A stretch of DNA of 64,000 nucleotides, taken from NCBI GenBank assembly GCA_964030785.1, contig OZ034971.1, forward strand, positions 16,747,400 through 16,811,399, given 5' to 3'. Below are positions 1 to 12,319 of the stretch, one piece after another (within the stretch, counting starts at the first letter, position 1; each line of letters opens with the position of its first letter). This stretch comes from Siderastrea siderea (taxonomy: Eukaryota; Cnidaria; Anthozoa; Scleractinia; Rhizangiidae). The position numbers and the translations under genes were made by a program. Under the pieces are notes generated by a model that ran no database searches, had not been told where the DNA came from, and saw only the letters and a program-made list of their open reading frames with translations.

Positions 1-230
1 AGCCCATTTCTATTGTTGTAGATCAGATTTCAAGAAAAACGAGTAGAAACAGGCATTTATGTAAGTCAATTGAATTGTAAAGAAGACAACAAGGCTATTT
101 CATGGGTAGAAACATTTTCTATTGAAATATGTATACCTATGTTATGTTCTACGGTAATTAATAAACGTCAAGTGTGCAGCAAACTTATGGTCTTATTAGT
201 CTCAGTGTTCACATCGGTAGAATTGAATTG
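1..230. other. no recognisable feature
   Basis: AT-rich sequence with no coding signal that I can support. It lies just beyond the end of the cyclin-like remnant and may be its 3' flank. Confidence 0.4.
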
Positions 231-634
231 CTAAAGACAATCTTTCGCGATCATGTGGCAATGTTCCAAGGGCCTCCAGTTCACCGATTGTAGTACATCA
301 AGTCCTTCTCGAAGAATGTCCGATCGTTGAACCGGCGACGAGATCGTGTCTAGAAATATGCTATTTCTCGCAATATCGCGATCCTCCAGTTTTATGGCGA
401 TAAAAAGACAGGCCAGGATCAGCTCTCTAAATGTAGACCTTTTCCTGTTTGAAGCTTGTTCAAGTGTCGCCAAAGTAGACTTTCTGCCAACAAAGCCGTT
501 TCTTTCGGGTAGTCACCGCCACAAATTTCTTCCAAATATTCCCCAGCAAATTTTAGATCGCTCAAAGACAGGACGGGATGTTTTTCTGCAATCCTGTCCA
601 TCTTACCCATTCGGCGCAGCAGAGAAAGAGGCAA
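231..634 (-). pseudogene. broken ORF resembling a cyclin box
   Basis: Two overlapping minus-strand reading frames together read like one protein. The upstream frame (634 to about 420) has a helical stretch with ALLAESLLWRHL. The downstream frame (about 470 to 231) continues with FRELILACLFIAIKLEDRD and later REGLDVLQSVNW. The spacing of the A-C-L-F-I-A-x-K-L-E core and the later V-L-x-x-x-N-W resembles the first helices of a cyclin fold. The change of frame near 430-470 implies a small indel, so I call it a pseudogene. It lies just downstream of, and on the same strand as, the recombinase-like pseudogene, and could be a second ORF or the tail of the same element. The fold is judged by eye only, and no catalytic or binding site can be checked. 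Confidence 0.35.
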
Positions 635-751
635 AATGCTCTATGTCGTCCGAATGTGTAGCGAAGAAACATTTCCAAGCATGCTCTTGGAAGCGAAAAC
701 GGTATGTGATTGGCAGGCCATAACCAATCACTGCTAACTCGGGATAATGCT

Positions 752-2466
752 CTATCGTTTAGAATAGGATCCAAATTTTCTTGCTGCCCTGCTCAGGAGA
801 GAGTTCGGTGTTCTTCCCTCGTGAAAATGAAAATCGGCGTCCATGAGAATCGCTTTCCACTGACCGAAGCCGTATCGCTTAAGTCCAGCTTGTAGATATT
901 TGTCTTCCTCTGGAGTGAACATCACTTTTTTTCTTCTCGCGCCAATTTCTGTTTGTCTAGCGTATTGTGTTTTATTGATCGTTTCGTCTTCGTCGGTTAG
1001 AGAACTATCGGTTTTGTCAGGACTGTGCTCTTGTGAAGAAGTTGACTTGTCTGAAAGTCTCGAGCGCACTTCCATTTCTAGCTCTGTTCCCTTGTCGCCG
1101 TGTAGTTTTTCCAAACATTTGTGCGCTTTACTAGCGACCTCGCGCGATCGTTGTTTTTGATAGTGAACCTTTGCCACGACAGAGCTATATTTCTGGTCTT
1201 CGGAAACTGAGCTTTGCGCACTGCTGCTAAGATGTCTAGTACTTGCCGTTTCGACTATTTGTCGATAGCGAGTCGGATGAACGTACTTGCCTGTTGGATC
1301 GAAGACCAGTTTACTCATTAGTTCTCCTAGCTTGTTGTGTTGTCCTCCATTTCTCGTCACTAAAACATAATCACAGTTCGGCTTGAGCAGAGGGCGAATG
1401 TGATCGATGTAGCCATCTAACACTTGCATGTTAGTCTCGGTCAGGTAAAGAGAATCAAAGCCATATTTTCCTGCTGTTTTGAACATTTTCTGATCAATAA
1501 ATCCACCGTTAGTTTTAGCTTTGTTCACCATTTCAACAGTTAAATACTGATATGTCATCGGGCGCGAGCCTTTAACCTTGATGAACAAATATACCGCGAG
1601 AAATTTGGTAGCAAAAGATAAGTCAAGTGGGGATATGGAACCTGGATTATCCTTGCATGACTTCAGCACGCTTTCGTAGCGCGGTAAGTATCCCCCACGA
1701 CTTCCAAGAGCTCTTCGAGGGTGGCCCAGTGTCCCTTGGCTTCTAAGGCGTCGATATCGAGTTCGCTCGTCCATTGTAATCGCATCATCTTGGAAACGGT
1801 TTTGCGCACCTATTTCAAGTAAAGTTCTGTACAAGTCAACCCTCTTAATACCGATTCCGATGCTCCATTAACTTTTCTGAAATCCCCCAATTCTGCAATG
1901 GCGTCCAAGTAGCCTATGCGCCCTGCGTGCCCGAGATTCTACTCATCTTGCATCACGTCAACAAATTTGAAAAGGAGATTAGGCGAACATAGACTAAAGT
2001 CAACGATTTCAAATGTGAGATCCTCGTCGTCTTCGCAACAAAATTTAAGAAATTTCAAACACCTGCTGACAATTTGGTGTGCTTGCCGTTCGCTTTTACA
2101 ACCCCCACCACTGCCGGTAAGCCAGGACAAAAAATCTTGAGCAATTTTGCTTGACTTGTCAAAAGAGAGAGTTCGTCTGATTTTAAGTGAAGTCTTGTCA
2201 TCATTGGCGTCATTTTTGTTGCTTTGTTGTTGGCATGCTTCGATCTGAGTAATGTTTGGCTTTTCATCGCAATAAAAGTTCCAACGGTGTTTGTTCTTGG
2301 CGTGTTTTCTGCAGCCTCTTTGTGTGGTAAATCCATCATGCTTACAGCCTTGCACTGGGCAGTGAAAAAGACCATCAGAGTCGTCTTCTTCTAAGTGAAA
2401 CCTTTTGGGTTTAGGCGACGCGTTTGGTAGTTTTGACCAGTCGATTTCCACTCCTCTTTTACCCAT
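752..2466 (-). pseudogene. decayed C2H2 / tyrosine-recombinase-like / Myb gene, probably transposon-derived
   Basis: The reading frame starts MGKRGVEIDW at 2466. It has a zinc-finger-like segment (CPVQGCKHDGF...CRKHAKNKH), then a helical region, a middle region with HPTRYRQIVETAS (about 1290-1250) followed by SSVVAKVHYQKQRS, and a C-terminal Myb/SANT-like domain (FTPEEDKYLQAGLKRYG...WKAIL, about 930-770). The HxxR box followed some 30-40 residues later by H-Y is the layout of tyrosine recombinases, as in Crypton-type elements. The frame is broken three ways: an in-frame TAG at 1941-1939 (followed by NLGHAGRIGYLDA), a second TAG at 1812-1810 (after TCTELYLK), and a +1/-1 shift near the G-run at about 1690. 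The part from 1834 to 752 is still open for 360 codons, so decay is recent. I am confident that it is a broken gene of mobile-element type, but not of the exact superfamily. Confidence 0.6.
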
Positions 2467-2717
2467 CTTTTAAGATCTGATATTGTGAAGTTTCTCACGA
2501 GACTACTGTAAAGTTATACCAAATAGCTGACTTGGTATCCACTCGATATCTGGCCCGTTTTCTACACAATTAAACCAAACAAAGGAGCAGACAAAGGAAT
2601 AAAGGGACAAGTCTCATCTTGTTCAAACCTGCCCTAACGTGGTTAAACATGTATCAGGCAAGCCAAGGCTAAAAATTAAATTTACCCTTGAGCATGTTAG
2701 ACTGACAAACTAAAATC

Positions 2718-3277
2718 AGAACTTGCGTTCCTGTTGACCAAAACTAAATAGGAACCATAGTTCCCATTTAGTGAACCAAGTAAAAAAGGAATTCTAGTTC
2801 CTCTTTAATTTAAAGTGGAACTTATTAGTTCCAGTATGAAAACGGAACAATCTTTCCCATTTGACAGGAAAAGGAACAACTTCCTTAGGAACAAAATTGC
2901 TTTTGAAACTGGCCCTTAATACATTTGGGAACGACAAGCCACGATTAGGAACAGCTCGTTCCTAATTGTTCATAAGAAAATACTTAAGCGGAACAATCAT
3001 TTCTCATTATCGAACACCGGAACTTAATGTACTGGTTAATAGGAACAAATTGTTTAAAGGAGAACACTCGATAAAATCGGAACCATTCAAAAAGGGCCAG
3101 TCGTTCCTAAGAAGATCACAACCGGAACAAAGAGTTCCCTTTATTTAAAATAAAAAGGAACTTCTTGTTCACATTTTTGACAAAAGGAACCCTTTGTTCC
3201 GAATTCAGACATCGTTGTTCCTATTTTTGATTTCGGCAAAAATAATAGTTCCTTTATGTGAATTCAAAGATTGTTCC
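2718..3277. repeat. field of GGAAC...GTTCC short palindromes (degenerate ~30-bp minisatellite)
   Basis: GGAAC or its complement GTTCC occurs more than 20 times in about 560 bp, often paired as an inverted repeat with a 4-6 base loop. Examples: GGAACCATAGTTCC (2751-2764), GGAACTTATTAGTTCC (2817-2832), GGAACAGCTCGTTCC inside 9-bp arms (2944-2966), GGAACAAAGAGTTCC (3124-3138), GGAACCCTTTGTTCC (3186-3200). Successive starts are mostly 25-37 bp apart. The rest of each unit is not conserved, so this is either an old minisatellite or a cluster of a selected motif. The region has no convincing ORF. Confidence 0.7.
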
Positions 3278-3486
3278 TCAAGCAATTAGAGGAAAAAAAC
3301 AGTAAACCTCACGGAACAGTACCTTTTCAAAAAAGCCATTATTTTTTCGCGTCACATCAGTCAAAGTCCTAATTTGAAAACTTCTTCATTTAAGGAACAT
3401 GCCAACAAGGCGGGCAAAAAAAAAAAGGACGAAAAACGTTGTCTTTAAAGCCAAAATTTCTGCAGTCATCGATTTTGGGGAATGTA

Positions 3487-3496
3487 TATGATGATG

Positions 3497-3528
<32 letters not shown>
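3487..3528. repeat. (ATG)n microsatellite
   Basis: About 13 near-perfect copies of a GAT/ATG trinucleotide with one GGT interruption. Confidence 0.95.
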
Positions 3529-3530
<2 letters not shown>

Positions 3531-4479
3531 CCTTTATGGCTTTATGGCTTCAGTTCTTCGCTGGTTTTCTACAGGACAAGTCTCGGCCTCTTGGAAAATA
3601 AATTAGTGATTTGTTGTCATATTTTTATTTCGCTAGATGCAGACTTTCCATTTCGCAAAGTACAGGTTTCTTGCGTACAAATTTTAAAATTGTTCTGTTT
3701 GTTTTAACATCTTACTCTCCAGTCTATATCAAGCCTTCCCTATTTCGTTAGTTCCAGGCGTTCATTTTGTGGGAAACGAAGAAACTAAAGTACAGTTGTA
3801 AAAAGTTAATAAACAATTTATCCACCAATTGTTTTGGTTTTCTCTCATTGGTATTATCAAATCAATTTCTACTGATTTTATTTAAAGCCGCTCAGAAATA
3901 CTTTTCTATATTCTGAACCAAACTGTTTTTTCTTCGTTTCGAAAAGGAATAGGTGTATGCCAGCCATTTGTTGCAACCAGTTGGGTCGCCGGGTTTGCGG
4001 GCGTTTGTTCGTGCCATTGGTCCATTTTCTGTTTGTTTGGCTGGCATTTCGCTTGTTCGATTGTCGCCGATTGTTCGCTTGTTCATACGTTATTTTACCC
4101 GTTCGTTCATTCGCTGCTTTCGTTCGCTAGTTTCGTGGTCATTCATTCGGTCACATGGCTTGTGCGTTCATCCATTGCCTTCAGCCTTGGGTTTCCCTTC
4201 ATGTGACTGTTAAATAAATAAACCCGATCATAACGTCCGAAATTAGCATCTCTTGGGTTTTAATATTAAGAAGGACCAATGTCCTTTACGTTTTTCGAAA
4301 AACAAAAAAAGCCGATAAAAGATGATGTTTTAGGTTTTGGGGGAAAACGTAAAAATTGCAACCATAAAATGATTGAATTTTATAAAGGATGAATAGGAGT
4401 TTAAAATGTTTTCACAACAACGACGGAAGTAACAATTGTTCACATTTATTAAACGCTCACCGCGAAAAGACGGTCAATG
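3529..4479. other. intergenic, with a TTCG-rich degenerate simple repeat
   Basis: No gene seen. From about 3970 to 4170 the sequence is rich in TTCG/GTTCGTTCATT words, a decayed tetranucleotide repeat that opens artificial reading frames on both strands. Confidence 0.6.
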
Positions 4480-5330
4480 AACATAATCTCAACAGTCAGA
4501 AGCCTGCTTCACCATAGAAACCGAGAAAGACAACAAGATCGCCTTTCTCGACACGTCAGTCTCAAGTGAACCGGACGGCGGCCTTACCACCGTGTAGTGT
4601 CTACAGAAAGCCAACCCACTTTGATCCTTACTTAGCGTATTATTCACACCATCCTCAATCACTAAGTACGCTATTGTTAAGTGTCTGTAAGACCGGAAGA
4701 AGCATCTGTGACCAGCCCTCTCTGAGGTGAAAAAACGTTTGTCATCTCTTCTGGCTGCCAACAGTTATCCCTTCTCATTTGTATAGAAGACCACCCAGAC
4801 CAGAAAGCAACCGCCAGGAGAGAGCCGGCGACAGAATTTGATTCCACTGCCGTTTTAACGTATATCTAGGGAATGTAAGGGCTCTTCCCCGCTGCCTACA
4901 ACAACAAGGCATTTGCGCCGTCTTCAAGTCCGACACGACACCGTCGATCCAGCTAAACAAGACGGCGTGGTCTAAAGGATTCCCTGTGAATGCAACTGAA
5001 AGTCTACATTGGCAAGACAAGCAGAGAACAAAGAACATGACCTCCGCCGTTTCCGAGCACACGAATAAGATTGGCTACCACCCCCTTTGGAAGGAGGTAA
5101 CGTTCATTGACAGAGACTCACAAGGGTACACCCGTGAGGATACAGAGGCTATCTACGCCAGACTTCACCCTAATAACATCAAAGGAATTCCTGAAGCGTA
5201 GACAAAAAACACAACTGGAGACCGGAAAACCAAGGAAACAACTACTTACCGGAACAGGGAGGATCGAAACCCACCGACCATCGTGACTGATGTGGTACGG
5301 TAATGGGTGACCAGGCGACCTCATCGCCAG
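4480..5330 (+). mobile_element. Penelope-like retroelement, dead 3' portion (RT end plus GIY-YIG region)
   Basis: Plus-strand translation in shifting frames gives IAFLDTSVSSEPDGGLTT, then YRKPTHFDPYLAY and SHHPQS, followed by RCLQQQGICAVFKSDTT, and later TSAVSEHTNKIGYHPLWKEV, FIDRDSQGYTRE and IYARLHPNNI. These segments, in this order, are characteristic of the RT thumb and the linker to the GIY-YIG endonuclease of Penelope-like elements in cnidarians. Stops and several frameshifts (for example near 4610, 4710, 4860 and 4990) make it non-functional. The 5' half of the RT is missing, and no flanking repeat could be assigned. Confidence 0.75.
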
Positions 5331-8300
5331 GTGAAGACTACCAGTAAACAGTCGAAACATCACCGTTTACAACTTAAGTGACCACATCATGAGGCGAACG
5401 ATGATATACTTTATTATTGCCTTGTTTATGGTTTTCAAATATGTCTCAGTAAGCGAATTTACGGTCCCCTTGTTATTTCCTACCACCTTATTTACTGAAA
5501 AAATGTAAAAACCTAAAGCAGCAAAACTAGCAAATTTACGGATAGTCGATGACATACTTATACAACCGTGGATTGGTGAGTGTTCATATCAGGGATGCTC
5601 AACTCAGTCTGATAAGAATACTCCTTTTTAACTTAGGAGGTTAGTTAATCATTTACTATTGTGACATGTGGCCTGAAAAGACTCATTTTAAAGTCAGGGT
5701 GTGAAACCCTATAAATTGATGATAAAAGTTTCCAGTTCTTTTGTAAAAAGGTCACTTTAAGCAGGGGCGTTCCTGCCTTAACGTGAAACACAAATGTGTA
5801 CCCGAATGTTTCCGCTCTTAATATGATTTTTCCTTTTTTGACGTATTAAAATACAGAAGAAAAGGAAATTAAAACTTTGTATAGATAAGGTCATAAGGTA
5901 AAGATGAACAATTTCGATATCGGCATGTTCTTCAACGCTGTCGCGGATGAGTGCGGCTGGGCGTGCCGTAATCTTCGAGTCCAAGAAACCATTGGAAGGG
6001 CGACTATTTGTCTTTAATTCATGCTTCAATCAGTTGTTAGTCTATGACTAATTGTTAGTCTTAATACCGATTAAAAATCCGAATCACTAACTTTCTTCTA
6101 TTGGATAAGTATCTACAACCTTTTGTATCTGCACTAACAGTCACTAGTATTTCCAGAAAAATCTTCAACAATTAAGTTCGCGCTCATTGTTCTTGCGCAT
6201 CCTTACTGCGCCCATAATTCATGTCGCAAAGTCATGCCGCGAGAGCTGAGTAGGAAATATAGACAAATACTGTGGTGGTGGGTATTTTTGTATCTATAAA
6301 CGTCGTGCTGAACTCTCTTAAATGCACGGTGACCCCAATTTTTTTTTTTGATACTATCACGTCCTTTACTGGTTCTCTGCATTTTGTCCAAAACCAAACA
6401 AATTCTGAACGTGAGAAGTTTTAATTTTATTGCTATTTCTACTCAAATAAGATCGAATTTTTTTACAAATGTAAGTATATATGACTTACAATTATCCTTC
6501 TGTGAGGCTAATTTTACCTGAAGAAACGATATTACCTGCAAAAAAGCCTGTTTATCTAGAGTCCCCCACGTAACTTATTTTATTCCTTGTAACATGAAAG
6601 CCGATTTCGCCTTGCATAACCAGACCTTCCAAAAACACAACATTTCCAATAAAGCTTTATCTCTGAAACGAGCACGGTTACCCCTCAATTTTTTTGCTTT
6701 TCTGAGATAAGTTGGTCATTATCTAACTACAGCAAAATTTTGGAAAACATCTGAACGTGGGAAGATTTTGGGCGCGAACGTCCTTACGAGAACACACTGA
6801 CAGTGAAACTGTACAGCCGAGCTAAAGATACGGCAAGGAGGGATTCGGTGTCTGTTTGAAATCTTGGTGACACTTGGAGAGAATGTAATGGGACGTTAAA
6901 TTTGAATTTTCCACATGAAATCTTTTATTTTAATGTCTATTCTCTTGACTTTCATCATTTACCTCCACGCTTCTTGGTCTGATTATTTTGTATCCAAATG
7001 TAACAACAGTTCTCACTAACCTTCCGACAATGCCTGTGTCTAATGCGACGCCAAAGTGTTCATTTAATACCTTGCGCTGAGTCAAGACCTGCACACGCTC
7101 AACCATGAGAGCTGAGCAGCCCGCGTCTCTGGCCATGCGTGCTTATAGGGACACTCTCCGGAGTGACACCAAAAATATAGTACAGGAATTTTGTGCCAGG
7201 AAGTAACTAGTTCTTATGTGTGATCGGTCTCCAGTTAACCTTCAGTAACCTAAAAAACTAAGAGAATATCAGTACTATTACGTTACAGAAATGACTGTTA
7301 TAGACCAAATTAGGAAATATCGTTTTTGCAACGCAAACGCCCGCGCAAAAGTCGTCAAAAACGTTCGTTCTTGCATCCACAACCAGTCTTCAAAGTCCCA
7401 TTAACGTCTACTAGTGTACTTGATGAAACTCAATGTAGTGTGTTTAGGACACCGTAGTGAAGTGGACAGGAAGTCGAAACATTGCTGGAAAGCACAGTTA
7501 GCCTAAGTTGATATTTGAGAACGAGAGTATGATTGAAATAACAAATGCTTTTCTGACTGTGATCAGTGCAATTCAGTATGAGCCTGACTTTGTGTGTACT
7601 GCCAAAAAATGCCTGGGAACGCCCCTGTTAAGTAACGGCACGGGAGTCCCACATGCTAAGGGACATGAATGGCACTCAGTCCTGTATCCTTGGTATTCGA
7701 CTGTCTCATAATGGATGATTTCATTACTGGATGGAAAGTAATTTTACTGGCTTGTAATTTTTCTATATTTCTTTTAGCAATAAAAATTAGCGATAAATAA
7801 GGACCTTTCTATCAATAATTTTGTACAAATAACCGTTCAGAAATTATATCCCGATAATTAAACTTGATCTTCATAATCAAACTTGAAACTTGATCTCGGA
7901 CAGTTTGAAACATCGTTTCGTATCGCTATTTTGTATCACTAGAAAAATTTTCTTTGTTTAAATATCTAATAAAAAACGATTGAAAATGTCATCGATATGA
8001 TGGGTGCTCATGTTTATAAATTATTTCTTATCACATTACTGCATACCTGAAGTGGCTACTGGCTATTTAGGAGAGATACTCAACTAATTTTAAAGTAAAG
8101 GAATGTATGGTAACACAGTAAAAGTCAACTTCTGGAGGTTTTGAGTTATTTTAACTGTACAAAGGAAATATTTACTGTGGTAGTAGAGCTAGAATAACTC
8201 CTTGCGAGCACTGGAAATATTTTAATCCCCGTTTGGAGTTAAAAAAGACTCAAAAGGGAACTCCTTTTGAGGACTGGAAATATTTTAACTCCAGTTTTGG

Positions 8301-9792
8301 TTACAGCTCATAAGGTAAAAAATGTAACTGGGCAGCAGCCTGCAACTCCTCTTATCTCTAGGTATTGCTATCAGGCGGTTGTTGCCCCCACAGGCATCCT
8401 TGAGGTCCCCGCGTATAAGAACTTACAGCATGAATACACAGTTCATGTACCAGAAAAAATCTCGATTAGCCTAAACTGGGGCCGCAAGGTAGTATCGGGA
8501 AAGTGGGCACGCAAGTGGGTGTTGGGAAGTGTGATAAAAGACTGCACTGTGATTGGTACATGATGATAAAAGGGTGCATGATGTAAGGTCAACGATTGTC
8601 TGCATGGTGAATGGGTAATAAAGATGACAGATCAGTCCGCGCTGTGTCCAGTGATCTATTTACTTCGAAATGACACTCTGATACTCTAGCCTGCGTGCAA
8701 AGGAACTAGGAGACGTCTGCACGCAGTCTATGGTAGTCTAGATCTTAGAGTTTATGAAGTCTCAGTCCTCAGCTTCTACGCTCGAGCTTTAGAGATCATT
8801 TCCGGAGTGAGAAATTCACAAACTCAAGGGTTAAGGATTGCTGGTTTTTATGAAATTGACGCGAGCTCGGCCCGGGGCGCTCGGACTATGTTAAATTCTA
8901 CCTTCAGATTTTCCTTTTTGGGCAGTAATCAGTAACAGTGATTGTGCGGTTGTAATCCGTTTCGCGTTTATTTGTGATTGGCTTCTTGGGTTAACATTTT
9001 TTACTTACGGTTTGCTCCAAGAAATTTAGAGCAACGCTGCCATGGTTTTCCTTCGTTAAGATGCCATCGATAAGTTTGTAATTTGACTAGGAAGACAGCG
9101 TGTGCTTGGAGAAAGATGAGTAAAGATTCGTTAGAAAGATTTAGTGCTCATTTTGTTAAGAGCTTGTATGCGCCCACCTAAAGAGGGATCCTTCGTCATT
9201 TGCTGAAGCTTGTTTGTAAAGAGCTCTCATTCAAGATAGTAAGTGGTGCTGTGTATGGTTTAGAATCTGCTTTGATTGTTGTGATTTTCAGCCGAGGTGA
9301 AAACGCATAAAGCAGTCTCTATGCGTTGTACAATAATCAAAAATTAAAACTATGAAATAATCAATAAATTTGTTTACCATTAAGGACGGTGCCTCCTAAT
9401 AGAGAGGTATTTTGCAAAGGTTATGACTATGGGGAAAAAGCAGATCTTAGCAAGAGTTATTGGAATCCGAAAAGAACTGTAACCTCGTTCAGAGTTTAGG
9501 ATTGAACACTGGATTGTTATCGGCGAAACGTTATTACTTTCAAAAGATAATCTGATGGTCTTCAAAACATGATGGTCTCTAACTTCTAAAAATTTCCGAA
9601 TATCAGTTCCACATCAATTTCCGATAGGGATACTAGGTATTAATTCTAATATTTGCCGCGTCACATGTGACTCGTTCGGACTTTCTAAACCAGGGAATGA
9701 TGGCAAAACAAAACTTTTTCAACTCTTTTTGATCCAACACAAATCCAGTTCACTTAAGTCTTAAGGAACTTAATTTTTCATTAAGGACACAG
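5331..9792. other. long intergenic stretch, 3' side of homeobox copy A
   Basis: I see no supportable gene. Short ORFs of 60-98 codons are scattered on both strands without codon bias, domain motifs or splice context. A repeated phrase ACTGGAAATATTTTAA occurs at about 8211 and 8274, and a small hairpin (GCGTGCA...TGCACGC) lies near 8692-8727. Both look like repeat remnants. Confidence 0.5.
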
Positions 9793-12319
9793 TTAAGTTG
9801 GCCTTAATTTATAATTGTCCAAGTCTATAAATGGTTGAGAAGATTCTTGGGACGTAACTGAAGAGGAGGCAGGTTCATCTGTTATAGAATCTTCTTTCCA
9901 GCGTCTCTTGCTATCCATCAAAGCTGTTTCCAATTCGTCCCTGGCCTCCTTTCTCCATTTCGTTCTTCTGTTTTGGAACCATGTCTTAACTTGCGTCTCT
10001 GTGAGGTTTAGTTTACAAGCCAGCTCAGCTCGTTTTTCTTCGGACACATAGCGATGCCTGGTAAATTCCTGTTCCATGGTAAGTACTTGATGCTGGGTAA
10101 ACAGAGGTCTTCTTTGTTTTCTTTTTCGCTGATTGCGCCGTCTTTGTAGGTAAGGGGTGGCGCCTAGGAGATAACAAACGCCTGTATTAAATTTGTTGAA
10201 AAGTAGTGAAGTCTACTTATATCTCCGAATTTAACTATCAAGATCACTAAAAACGCATATTTTTCTACTGTTCCTGATTCGATACGGTTAATTTTAAAGG
10301 GGAGAGGTGGGGGGGGGGGGGGGGTGGGGAGCAGAAAAGAAGCTGACTGAAGTACTGTTTCTCTCAGCCAGCGGGTCCCGGAGGTTTTTGTTTATTTTTA
10401 ATGAATATGATCTGCAAAGCTACAAAAACCAGCTGTGGAGCCTTCTCTCGCTGCACCACAGCTCCTTGTCGCATGTTCGCGGCTCTTTCTCGTTTGAGAA
10501 GAAGAAACAAAAATATCTGGGGCCAGGGTAGTTGAAATACCTCAAGCTCAGCCAGGCATGTTAAAGTTTTTTCTGCCAGCCAGTTGACAGGTGCTTGACG
10601 AACAGCTTTCCTCCTCCTGAAATTTTCTACTGATTTTGGTACGCTCAGCTATATTGAAATTTTGTGCCTTCACGTTAAAAACCTATTAAAACCATTTTGC
10701 TGAAAACCATTTGTTTTTTCGGACGATGTCGTTTGTTTTATCCAATAGCAAAACTGCTTTTCATTTTTGGCGATCAACGCTATCGGTGCTTTAAAATATA
10801 GTTCCCGCAAGCCCAAACTGACCAAACTGAGAGTAGCCACGACCATAAAAGACGAACTGGCAGAGTCAAAGAAAAAATGTTGAACTACGTAAACTCTAAA
10901 AGTGCAATGTTCGGATTGCAGCCTGTCTAGGTCGGGTCGGGTCGGATCGGGCCTTAAATTGAACTCACTGACAAACACTGAGCAGTAGTCGGAATCGGAC
11001 ACGCGTCAGTAGATCATGGTTTTACTGCTACTGAGGAATGTGCGTGTCTGTTCCATTACTATCAACAGGATTTACAAGGCGTTAACTGCGCAAAGCTCAC
11101 ACCACAGAATTGTTGGCATGGAATGTGGAATTTTTCTTTTAAAAGGAAATATTCCAGTTCCTGGTAAGATTGTTTAAACTACCATCAAGTAACTGATACA
11201 GTGCTGTTTTTGCTTTTTGGTCCCCTTTTGTCAGATAGAAACCTGAAAAAAATTTAACATCGGTATCCTTTGAGAGCTAGGCGGTGACAACCGATCATAT
11301 CAACGCTTTAAATCCATCAGTAATCCGTAGGAGAGAAATTTCTTTTTCGTGTTAATAAAACTTGATGAGAGCCACATGCCACTGAAACGAGAAAATCTTC
11401 TGGATGGAAGAGAAAACAGTCTTCATTTATTCTACGATTTATTTATTCTTCGGTTTATTCCAAGCATTAGATTATACCACTTGAGCTTGCAAATAATTGA
11501 GTTGCTATGGGCACTATTTCAGAGTGACAGTTGAATAGCACTGTCAGTTGTACCACTAAAATTACTAGAACTGGCAAAATCAAGAATACCATTAAAAACC
11601 CTGATAACGCTGTAAGTGTAAGAACTATCCCTCCTTAGCGGTTTAAAGCCCAATTACACATTATAAAAACTGTATTCAAAGTCGCAGAATAAATACAGTA
11701 ATTATAAGAAGCACGCCATATTCACTGTTACTCGCCAGTTCTAAATAAAATTCACCTCCATCAAATTCAAGTCATGTTCGCACTCTATAAATCATGCTTC
11801 AAGTGAATTGTCTGGTGGTTTCTGTTTTGCAAATCTTGGCATATCAAGACAACATGGTCTGCTAATGCAGGGCGGAAAAACTCAGTAATCCTGACATTAT
11901 ATACACCTTTTCTGAGACAATCGCTCGCACCCTCTCACGTACCCTCTCACTTTGTTCGTGCAATCGCTCGCACCTTGTGAGCTCTTAACCACTCACTCCT
12001 GAGGAGAACTACGACTTATTCACTTACCTGGCAGAAATCTCATAAATCGAGTTCCAAACAACCACGGAGGGAAGTGGCTTGCAGCACTGAGCCACTGCGC
12101 CGTTGTACTGTAAGAAGCCAAACTTGCTTCCATATTGAACACAAAAGGCGGCCTCATGGCTCGAGGGACAACAGGGAACATCCGACGCCTTTTTTCGTTT
12201 GAATTCTCTGGTCTTTCATCCTGCGTTTCTTCTGAAAGATTTAAAATGCTTTTTATGGAGAATGGGTTGTTGAAAACCGACTGTGCTTGCGGCGGATTTT
12301 CTTGACCTAAAGACGCCAT
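9793..12319 (-). CDS. ANTP-class homeobox gene, Not-like, copy A (two exons)
   Basis: A predicted 220-aa nuclear transcription factor. Exon 1 is 12319-12028 and exon 2 is 10163-9793; the intron (12027-10164) has GT...AG ends and is phase 1. The start is at MASLGQENPP because MAS is shared with the other copies; 42 codons open upstream have no such support. Residues 20-26 (FSIKSIL) are an EH1-type motif expected to bind Groucho/TLE co-repressors. PVVPRAMRP is at about 49-57. The homeodomain is at about 112-171, preceded by a basic stretch, and has F8, Met instead of Leu at 16, F20, W48-F49-Q50-N51 and R53. A serine-rich C-terminus follows. NLTETQVK and the tail WFQNRRTKW recall Not, Emx and Tlx families; Not is my best guess. 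Compared with copies B-D it is diverged and inverted, so it arose by an older duplication. Confidence 0.88.

Noticed and set aside
2718..3277. GGAACA-nnn-TGTTCC-like palindromes as steroid-receptor response elements
   Set aside because: Loop lengths vary (4-6) and cnidarians are not known to have steroid receptors of that type; the resemblance is most likely chance.
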